A stretch of 64,000 nt of DNA from Rhizophagus clarus (taxonomy: Eukaryota; Glomeromycota; Glomeromycetes; Glomerales; Glomeraceae): positions 1 to 64,000 of the forward strand of contig BLAL01000049.1 in the NCBI GenBank assembly GCA_015698045.1, read 5' to 3'. Position numbers and translations under genes: made by a program. Below are positions 56,170 to 64,000 of the stretch, piece after piece. Within the stretch, counting starts at the first letter, position 1. Every line of letters begins with the position of its first letter. The notes under the pieces were generated by a model. The model was not told where the DNA came from. It did no database searches and worked only from the letters and a program-made list of their open reading frames with translations.

Positions 56170-57375
56170 CATACATTAATTAATGTTTTGTTCTATTGGA
56201 GATTCTAATTCATCAAATTCAAATTCATTAAAAGTATATTCAGTAAGACTAGGTTTTTTTGGACTTGGCAAAATAGATCGAGCATTATCAAAATCAATTG
56301 ATAATTATTGTGTATTTTCTTTATTCTAAAAAATTAAAAAACGTGTTATTAAGTAAATCAAGCAAATTAATTATTTAAATTAGTTAATAATACTTACATT
56401 ATTTTTTCATACATGTCACCCAATTCTTTTGTTTGCCTTTTCTGTACAGAGAATAGTGGAGCATCATATATTGCATTATTTAATGGTGATTGTATTGTAT
56501 TTAATGGTGATAGTATCGTAGTTGATGGTGATTATATTGTATTTGATGGTATTGAAGTTGTATTATTTGATAAAGATATCATATTTAACGGTTGTAGTTG
56601 ATTCCTTTTTCTTGTCTTAGCTGAAAGTTTTGATGGAGCATCATAATTACTTGATGCATGAATGTTTAAACCATCAGGTTGAAAAGGATCATTTATATAA
56701 TTTGTAAAATATTCATTGGAATTAAAGATTGAATTTCCTAAGTACATAAATATGAAATTAAGTATAGAAATATAAATAATTATCAAATAAACAGATTTTT
56801 AATATATACAGTACCTTGTAAATTATAAAGACGAGTTATTTTTTGATATGCTTCTTCAATATTCCCATCATAAATTAATAAATTTTTATTAGAACTTGGT
56901 AAAATCTGTTATTTATTTTTGAAATATGTAATTAATTCATATTTTATGTTCATGATAAATTCATTATGATCTTATGATTGCAAAAAATTATGATATATAC
57001 GAGCTGCATGTACATGTTTACAAACATCACGCAATGGCCCATTTCAAATATAATCCAAACATAACAGACATTCTCCTGTTGCTATATTTACAATATAGTA
57101 ATTAGGTCATATTCCACCAGTTTCTTGAATGGTTTTTTCAGCCAATTTATTTATCATTGGAAATAGCTTGTTTATAGTTTCTTCATTAAATTCTACTATT
57201 TGATTATCATAAGATGAAATAAATGTATTTGAATTCTTTAACTATTTAACATAATAGCAATAACTATGGTTTGTAGGTTCCACTATATTCAATAAAAAAA
57301 AAAAGTTTTCCATTATTAAGCCTTTTTTGTTGATCAGATGTCAAAATAATTGCCTGATTTTGCTAAGAATTTTAA
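56170..57375 (-). pseudogene. SWIM zinc-finger gene relic (transposase-associated type)
   Basis: Reading on the minus strand from about 57350: INKKGLIMENFFF, VEPTNHSYCYYV, NKLFPMINKLAEKTIQETGG, then a SWIM-like finger, NYYIVNIATGECLLCLDY followed by NGPLRDVCKHVHAARIYH (C-x2-C ... C-x-H), then NKNLLIYDGNIEEAYQKITR. Further exons give NDPFQPDGLNIHAS (56640-56720) and DNARSILPSPKKPSLTEY (56200-56290). SWIM domains of this form occur in MULE-type transposases and in a large Rhizophagus family. The frame persists for about 450 bp with TGA at expected Trp positions (57107 and 57044) plus TAA/TAG stops and one shift near a poly-A run at 57293. The N-terminal part is absent; a minus-strand LINE with a poly(A) tail abuts it at 57383. 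Confidence 0.6.
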
Positions 57376-57382
57376 AAATATT

Positions 57383-57864
57383 TTTTTTTTTTTATCATTT
57401 AAAGGCGTTGATACCGCATAACTTTATTTAATAATTTTAATAATTGTAAGGTGCTGCGCACTCAGTACAAATATTGGAAAGCACGCTCCTAACTTGAAGA
57501 TCAGTCTAATGACATCGCCTCAAAAATTAAAAGTAAATACATATAAAAGAATAAAGGGAAAAAGGGCTAAAAAAAGGAAAAATTCTATCTCATCTAGGGA
57601 AACAAAATAAAAATCCTACTAATTATTACTAATCCTGGGACTGTTTTCTAATGAAATCCATCAAAACTGTCTTCAGTTCTACAATCTTAGCATGCAATTG
57701 TTGTTTGGACAGCTTCTTTGAGGAGGAAGTGCCTGTACTCTTATCCTTCGTCTTCTGACTTTGCTTGTTCTTCCCTCCAGCTTTATTTTTAGATGAAGAT
57801 TGGGATGAATCCTTCTGCAGACTCCTTATGGAGACTCGATTAGTTCCAGTCGTAGGAGAACCTC
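57383..57864 (-). mobile_element. 3' part of a minus-strand LINE, with poly(A) tail
   Basis: On the minus strand this holds the last coding part (from 57864: SPTTGTNRVSIRSLQKDSSQ, then a Ser/Lys-rich tail with KKLSKQQLHAKIVELKTVL ending at a TAG near 57637), a 3' UTR with AATAAAGTT, and a poly(A) tail (T-run 57383-57396). The upstream half of the same gene is at 63527-64000, beyond a 5.7-kb insertion. Joined at the duplicated ACCT site, the frame continues from KVSSGSKTG into SPTTGTNR. Confidence 0.75.
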
Positions 57865-58562
57865 ACAAGTCGAATAAAAAAAAATCTCCAAAAATTGGCA
57901 GTCTGATTTTTGTCTGATTTTTGGATATATTTGACTGATTTGTGATTTTTTGTTGCTGATTTTATGGCGTAAATTGTTCATGAATGGCATTGCCAATTTG
58001 TGCCAAAAAATTGGCATTCCTATTTTTAAATAGTGCATGCAAATCAGTACTCTTATTTTTAAATAGTGAATTAAAGTAAAGAAATGTGTTAAAAATAGGA
58101 ATAACAATAAAGAAAAAAAGTGAAATAAAAGAAATGGGGGGAAATAAAAAGAAGTAAAGGGAAACAAAAAAAAACGAAAAGAATATAAAGGTAAAGAAAA
58201 TGAAAGGAATGAAGAAGAAAATGTAAGAAAAAAGGATAGTGTAATATAAAAAAAACAAAAAGAATAGTAGAAAAACATAAAGAAACGAAAAGAGAGAAGG
58301 GAGATATAAAGGAGTGAAAAGAAAGGAGTGAGAAACAAAAAGGAACAAAAAGAAAGAAGGGGAAACGTAAAGGAACAAAAACAAAGGAAGGAAATGTAGA
58401 AAAAAGGAGGAAATGCAAAGAAACAAAATGAAAAGAAGGGAGAAGCGTAAAGTGATGAAACAAAAAGGAGAGTAAAACATAATAGAATGAAAAAAATGGA
58501 AGACAAAACGTAAAAAAGAAAAAATAGAGGAAACATGAAGAAATGAAAGAGAAATGTGAATA

Positions 58563-61356
58563 TGTTGTGCCTCAGATGTAAATCCGTGTCAGGTGATAAC
58601 TGACACGTGTCAGATATTAATTAATACCTGACATGCGTTACTTACCAATTGACAAATGATATGTGTTAGTTGTCATCTGATGTGCGTTAATTATTGACTG
58701 ACACAACATATATCAATTACCAGTAATTTTAAAGATTAATAAATTTTTTAAATTTTTACATTATATTTGCATGTTTTGTTGCACTATACTTTTATATAAC
58801 ACTCTGCATGTAACACTGTAAAAAAAATTGTAAAAAAAATTATATAATACTGTTCTGTAACACTGTAAAATCAATTTTTTTATTTAACACTCCTAATATA
58901 AAAAGCTATTTTTTCTTAAAAAATCTAATTTTCACACTTGTTTTGACATGGATGGTCACTATGACACCTACTTCCACAATTTTGTCCAACCTTTTTACAA
59001 TAACATTTATTGTTATTACAGTTACTTTTACAGTTGCAAATGGCTTCTGTAACTAGTCCAGTGCTTTGAAGGTGCGCAGCTTCTTTGACAGAAATCTTAT
59101 TTGAAGGTAAATTATTAAGCTCAGAAAAGTCTATTGTATCAAGTGGTTCAATTTCTCCTGGTGAGTAATGCATATTGATAATTCCAAATTTTGATCCTAA
59201 AACATACTGATTATTTTTGATTATTTCTAAAACTTTGCATGAAAGAGTAGGATGGTCAATACTAGAACGATCAATTTTTGGAATTGTAATCCTCACTAAA
59301 TCTCCTACTTCATAGCTAGTTGAGCGCTTTTTTTTATTCATCTAGTTGACCATTTTATCTGTGTAAAATTGTAGATTTTTCTGAGCTGCTTCTCTTAAAA
59401 TATCATGACCTGTAATTGTTGTTTCACTTCTTATGGCTGTATTTGTAATGTCAATAAGAACTGGATCAATAGGAATTGGATGATATTGTGAAATTTTTGG
59501 AGTATGTTCATTATTATTTACATTATAAGTTTCATATTGAATTTATGCTGATTTTACTGTATCAACACTATTAATACTAATACAATCATCATCTTTTTCT
59601 TTCTTCAATTTCACCTAAATCTTTTATTATTTGTGGTGAAGGTGTAGGGACTGATGGTAAAGAAATAGGAGTGGGTAAAGTTGATAATGAAGGTGCAGGG
59701 AATGATGATGATGAAGCAGGAATTGCTGGTAAAGGAATAGAAACTGATAATGACGAGTTTAAAATATGTATTATAAATATAATAAGAAAATTTTATTAGA
59801 ATATTTAATTAAATTTAAAATAAAATAAATTATAACATTAAAATATTGAATGTCTATTAAGTTTTTATAACTAAATACAAAGATTAATTAAAATATTTTA
59901 ATATGCTCTTTACTTTGTTCATCTACCATATCATCATCCAAATTTTCAGCTGAATACTCAAAATCTTTGATTGTAACTGTTTCAGGAATATTCTCTTCAT
60001 CATAAATACCCTTGCTAAACAGATCTTCAATTAATGTACAACCTCCATGAGGCTTATCACCAAATACAAGCTCATAGGAAGTTTTTTTGTGAGATCGACA
60101 ATATGAATGATTTATTGATAAAATAACTGAATGAAGCCCAAAAGACTAATCATTTCTACCTGTATCCTCTTTCCACTTTCCTAATTTTTGCTGCAGAATT
60201 CCATTTGCTCTTTCTACAAGACCTTGACTTTGAGGATGGCATGGATGTCCATTAATTATTTTTACTGTTGACCATAAACTGATTAATTCTTTTATTATTG
60301 TAGCAGTGAATTCTTTTCCATTGTCTGACTGAAGTATTTTAAGTGGAGAACCTAAAAAATGGAAAAGATCAAACAAATATGCAGCTACTTCAACAGCTCG
60401 CTTAGAAGTAAGTGCTTTTGCCCATGAAAAACGTGTAAAATAATCTCGAATATAGCAAATATACTTGTATTCTCCATCAGGATCATATGATAAATCAATC
60501 AAATCTATCTGTTAATATAAAATTTAAATTAATATAATGCAAATAAAAGTTAAATAAATAATCTATTAATTAATCATGTACCTGAATTCATGATAAAAAG
60601 TTTCTTGCAATAATTGGTTTAATAGCCAAAGGGTGAAATGAGGGTTTACGAATAGCACAAATATTACAGTTATTAACGAATTTTTTAACTAAATCTTGCT
60701 TCACCCAGCTTCATCTTTCTTTAATAGATTTCCAAAGCTGCTTTTGTCCTCCATGCTGATCTATTTCAGCATGTGTTTGGCATAATATTTTATACATATT
60801 CTCCACTACAAGAACTGGCTTGTTACCTGCTTTAACTAATACTCTAAAATCTCCAGGAACTACTTCTTCAAGGCAAAAGCATTTCATAGCCCAATTTCGA
60901 GTATTTTTATCACAAATATGAAAATTATTGGGGTCTAATAATACCACTTTTATTTTTCCTAAAAGGTCTAGATTTATTAAAGCCTTATTTTACTTGCATT
61001 CTGGCAATTTACTAAGATAATTATTTAGTAAGGTTTCAAATGTCTCCTTGCTTATAAAAGTATACTCCATTATGCTATATAAGATTATTAAAGCTTTTAT
61101 TAACTTTAAGAAAAAATAACAGTATATGTGGTTGTTGATACAAGTAATGTTGAAATAGTTATAGAGGAAGAAATTGAAGAGAATAACAAAGTAAAAAAAC
61201 ATGTTCAGATAATCCATTATTAAATAACAGATCATGCGTCAGATGATAATTAACATACATCATTTGTCAATTGGTAAGTAACGCACATCAGGTGTTAATT
61301 AATATCTGATGCGCGTCAGTTATCACTTGACGCAGATTTACATCTGAGGTACAACA
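58563..61356 (-). mobile_element. Ginger1-type transposon fossil (integrase-bearing)
   Basis: 2794 bp. Ends TGTTGTGCCTCAGATGTAAA (left) and TGTTGTACCTCAGATGTAAA (right, reversed); the inverted repeats continue for about 130 bp. The flanks are perfect 4-bp repeats AATA (58559-58562 and 61357-61360). TIRs of the form TGTNR with a 4-bp duplication are the known signature of Ginger1 elements, cut-and-paste transposons whose integrase is related to that of Gypsy LTR elements. An empty-site paralogue is in the array at about 61870-61940. The element holds one minus-strand gene remnant and is broken. The TIRs are still about 85-90% alike by eye, so moderate age is likely. Confidence 0.85.
58925..61070 (-). 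pseudogene. Integrase-type transposase fossil (KRBA2-like architecture)
   Basis: Parts in order on the minus strand: a short N-terminal region starting near 61070; a conserved segment with RNWAMKCFCLEEV and HGGQKQLW followed by a Cys pair (an H2C2-type zinc module, about 60640-60950); the integrase core at about 60150-60500 with YIRDYFTRFSWAKAL, LQSDNGKEF and GLVERANG, which carry the expected Asp and Glu; a Pro/Ser-rich linker (59580-59760); an SH3-like segment with YEVGDLVRI (about 59300); and a Cys-rich C-terminus (CNCKSNC, CYCKKVGQNC) at 58925-59040. This order matches KRBA2-like integrase proteins known in animals and Rhizophagus. The gene is broken at several places and not expected to be functional. 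Confidence 0.75.
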
Positions 61357-62079
61357 AATATACAAAAAAATTGAAGGGGAGATGAAAAGAATGGAGAGAA
61401 GTGAAAAGGAACAAAAAAAACAAAAGAAACAAAGTAAACTGAAAGGTGGGTAAAAAGAAAAGAATGGAGAAGGAAGTGAAAATAAACAAAAAGAATAGTA
61501 GAAAAATATAAAGAAACGGAAAGAAAAGAAGGGAAACGTAAAAGAACAAAAAGAAAGAAGGGGGGAAACGTAAAGGAACAAAAAGAAGGAAGGAAATGTA
61601 AAAGAACAAAAAAAAAGAGGAAATAAAACGAAAAGGGAAATGAATGAAATGAAAAGAAGGATGAAGCATAAAGGGTGAAATGAAAAGGAGGGAAAATATA
61701 AAAAATAAAATGAAAAGAGGAGGAACATAAAGGGACGAATGAAAAGGAGATGAAATGTAAAGGAATAAAGCAAAAATGAGGGCAAATGTAAAGTGATGAA
61801 ACGAAAAGGAGGGTGAAATGTAATAGTCAAAAAAAAATAGAAGGAAAAACGTAAAAAAAAAGAAAAAAAAGATGAAGAAATGAAAGAGAAATGTGAATAT
61901 CCAAAAAGAATTGAAGGAAGACGAAAAGAATGGAAAACAAACGAAAAGAAACAAAGGGGATAAAAGAAAAAATGAAAAAAAAGTTAGTAAATAACGAAAT
62001 GTAATCAATCATAAAAAAAAATAAAATAAAATAAAAAGAAACATACTTGTAAAGAAGTCCAATTACTAAAAACGTCTGA

Positions 62080-62800
62080 TTGGAACCTGCAAAAAAAAAT
62101 GGATTCGTTAGTAAAAATATTTTCTAAAAAAAAAAGAAAAATAAAGTTCTGAAAATTCAAAATTTACATTCATTACATCCATCATTCAAGAATCGAAGAC
62201 CAGAAGTTACAAAAAAAAAGATGGAAACGTTAGTAAAACGTTTCCTAAAAAAAAAGGAGAAAAAAATTTTGAAAATTTTGAAACTTACATTCATTACGCC
62301 CATGGCCATCATCCAAGAATCGAAGACAGGAAGCTACAAAAAAAAAGATGGAAACGTTAGTAAAACGTTTCCTAAAAAAAAAGAAAAATAAAGTTTCAAA
62401 AATTCAAAACTTACATCATTACATCCATCGTCCAAGAATCAAAGACCAGAAGCTACAAAAAAAAAGACGGAAACGTTAGTAAAATGTTTCCTAAAAAAAG
62501 GAGAAAAAAATTTCAAAAATTTTGAAACATACATTAATTATGACCACGGCCATCGTCCAAGAATCGAAAACTGGAAGCTACAAAAAAAAAGATGGAAATG
62601 TTAGTAAACGTTTCCTAAAAAAAAGAAAAAATAAAGTTTCAAAAATTTTGAAACTTACATTCATTACGCTTACAGCCATCATCCAAAAATCGAAGACCGG
62701 AAGCTACAAAAAAAAAGATGGAAACGTTAGTAAACGTTTCCTAAAAAAAAAGAAAAAATAAAGTTTCAAAAATTTTGAAACTTACATTAATTACGCCTAT
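62080..62800. repeat. ~120-bp tandem array with ACGTTAGTAAAACGTTTCC core
   Basis: About six units, each with CATCATCCAAGAATCGAAGA, AGCTACAAAAAAAAAGATGG, AAACGTTAGTAAAACGTTTC and AAACTTACATTCATTACG. GGAAACGTT and AACGTTTCC are inverted within each unit, so every unit can form a small hairpin. It belongs to the surrounding 57865-63526 element. A 79-codon plus-strand frame here is a repeat artefact. Confidence 0.75.
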
Positions 62801-62809
62801 CATTTAAGG

Positions 62810-63300
62810 AGAGAAAAAAGGGATATTGGTATGTTTCTAAAACCATTAACAATAAAACCTATTATTAATTCACGTTTCCAAAATCTTTAAGGCTGCATTC
62901 TATAAAAATGGAGAAAAGAAAGAAACATTAGAATGTTTCTTTAACACAAAACTCGCCATTTTTACAATAAAGCTAAAAAATGTTTTTTTAAATTAAATAA
63001 AAAAAAATTCGTCTTTTAAATTAAATAAAGTTAAAAAAAATTCATTTTTTATGTTAAATAAAAAAAAAAATTCATTTTTTTAGATTAAATAAAAAAAAAT
63101 ATGGCTTCTTTGGATGACGGTATTTCAGTGGTGTGTACCAACTTTTTGTTTGTTTGTTTTTTTTATTTGAAGAAATACATTCTAATAGTTGCTTTTTTTT
63201 ATTTGTAAATGAGCAGAAGGAAAAAAAATGAAAAAAATTATCAATAAATCAATAAACAAATGATGTAATTATATAGTTAGCCAATTAAAGACAATTATTT
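62810..63300. other. A/T-rich interior of the satellite element
   Basis: Poly-A blocks with AAATTCATTTTTT repeats at 62990-63090 and T-tracts at 63150-63210. No gene. Confidence 0.5.
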
Positions 63301-63526
63301 TTGATTGAAAAATTGGCAGAGTTGTATAAAAATTGGCAGAATTATATAAAAATTGGCAGAATTATATAAAAATTGGCAGAATTATATAAAAATTGGCAGA
63401 ATTATATAAAATTGGCAGAATTATATAAAAATTGGCAGAATTACATAAAAATCAGCAGAATTACATAAAAATCGGCAAGAGCATATTAAAATAAAGCAAA
63501 TTCTGATTTTTTTTCATTCGACCTGT

Positions 63527-64000
63527 ACCTGTCTTGGATCCTGAGCTAACTTTGGTACGTTTGGAAGGTGGATCTTGATTTGACTTAATAGATTTATCTT
63601 TTCTATTAGAATCAGACCGCTGACTACTCTTCTTTCATGTAATAAAAGATGGCACGGTATGGCGATACCAACTGAGTTTTGATCCATTAAGAATTTTAAA
63701 AATAAAATTTGAATAAATTAAAATAAATAAATACATATAATACAAACTATAAATAAAGTTTACCTGTTCAATTGATCGTGCATTGAATAAAGTTACAAGT
63801 CCCGCCTCAAAGTTAACTTGTCCACTACTTTCTGTTAAATTATCTCGTGATAATTTTACTCCATACAATCTTTCAAGAAAACTTAAAACAGTTTGTTTTC
63901 CTGAATATGTGGCTTCAATTGTACAGTGTATCCTTTCCGTAAAATTATTCATTGTCCATGGTGCTGAATTATCTGAATGATTATAAGAAATTCTTCCAGC
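63527..64000 (-). mobile_element. Upstream part of the interrupted minus-strand LINE (continues past the window)
   Basis: Minus-strand coding: MNNFTERIHCTIEATYSGKQ, RLYGVKLSRDNLTESSGQV, FEAGLVTLFNARSIEQ, then an insertion or unspliced stretch (about 63675-63765), LNGSKLSWYRHTVPSFIT, a stop at about 63635, and SNRKDKSIKSNQDPPSKRTK up to the insertion point. From memory these motifs belong to a multicopy Rhizophagus family that I take as a LINE-encoded protein because of the poly(A)-tailed 3' end at 57383. The 5' part is outside the window. Confidence 0.6.

Larger units (their letters stand above)
57865..63526. mobile_element. Purine-rich satellite TIR element inserted in the LINE
   Basis: Left end ACAAGTCGAATAAAAAAAAA and right end, reversed, ACAGGTCGAATGAAAAAAAA. 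The flanks are ACCTC before and ACCTG after, an approximate 5-bp duplication that also restores the LINE reading frame when one copy is removed. Inside, TTGGCA/TGCCAA motifs lie near both ends (57890-58015; nine ~20-bp AAAATTGGCAGAATTATAT units at 63310-63480). Two blocks of a degenerate purine array (GGAACAAAAAGAAAGAAGG, AAACGTAAAGG) lie at 58080-58562 and 61361-62030, and a ~120-bp tandem array at 62080-62800. A Ginger1-type fossil splits the purine array. The ends and arrays resemble the element at 45471-48701. No coding capacity of its own; long Phe/Ser-rich frames on the minus strand are artefacts of the purine arrays. Confidence 0.75.

Noticed and set aside
57962-58536. Long Phe/Ser/Leu-rich minus-strand frames resembling membrane proteins
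   Set aside because: They are the complement of a purine-rich tandem array; composition alone keeps them open in three overlapping frames.
61288-62012. Further long Phe/Ser-rich minus-strand frames
   Set aside because: Same purine-array artefact as on the left side of the Ginger1 fossil.
63310-63480. CRISPR-like regular repeats
   Set aside because: Direct head-to-tail ~20-bp units without unique spacers, in a eukaryotic transposon; an ordinary minisatellite.

Overview
The window is very AT-rich eukaryotic DNA with short GT-AG introns. Its host genes and repeat families match what I know of arbuscular mycorrhizal fungi (Glomeromycotina, Rhizophagus-like): a secreted CE4 chitin deacetylase, a fungal ChrA transporter, an F-box/LRR protein, an arrestin-fold protein and an HSP20, set among many broken multicopy genes. 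The assignment rests on remembered protein families and was not searched.

Layout. 1-8770 is repeat territory: two copies (1037-3601, 4903-6899) of a TIR-bounded element filled with a palindromic AACGTT satellite, between a broken coiled-coil gene and a 5'-truncated LINE with a poly(A) tail. 8771-13795 is AT-rich and gene-free apart from a 117-bp retroposon with a perfect 14-bp target duplication. 13796-15083 is a four-exon chitin deacetylase. 15084-19410 is gene-poor. 19411-33284 is a transposon field: a satellite-carrying TIR element with a nested Tc1/mariner-like MITE, a 4.4-kb TIR transposon with a decayed DDE-like gene, two more satellite-carrying TIR elements, a MULE-like MITE, and a 156-bp MITE split by a 1.5-kb insertion. 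33504-40133 is the only compact host-gene cluster: F-box, arrestin and ChrA on the minus strand, then HSP20 diverging on the plus strand. 40134-45470 is mostly gene-free with one broken gene. 45471-50363 holds a CACTA-ended repeat-rich element, an LRR pseudogene and another TIR/tandem-repeat element. 50671-55430 is a nearly whole hAT transposon. 56170-64000 is a nested stack: a SWIM-finger gene relic, a minus-strand LINE, a 5.7-kb satellite-rich TIR element inside the LINE, and a Ginger1-type fossil inside that.

The main themes are these. (1) At least seven TIR-bounded, apparently non-autonomous elements with mostly unrelated ends share one design, short terminal inverted repeats around tandem arrays that are often palindromic. 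(2) An unnamed AM-fungal protein family with D...D...E-like features lies between 30-bp identical inverted repeats, which argues that it is a transposase. (3) In two decayed genes reading frames persist for long stretches while TGA stops sit where tryptophan is expected. (4) Several insertion boundaries can be proved inside the window from exact target duplications, an arithmetic match between filled and empty MITE copies, or a paralogous empty site.

The host genes do not form one pathway. The chitin deacetylase would modify cell-wall chitin, ChrA would move oxyanions across a membrane, and the arrestin and F-box proteins point to ubiquitin-linked trafficking and turnover. The rest is transposon sequence in various states of decay.
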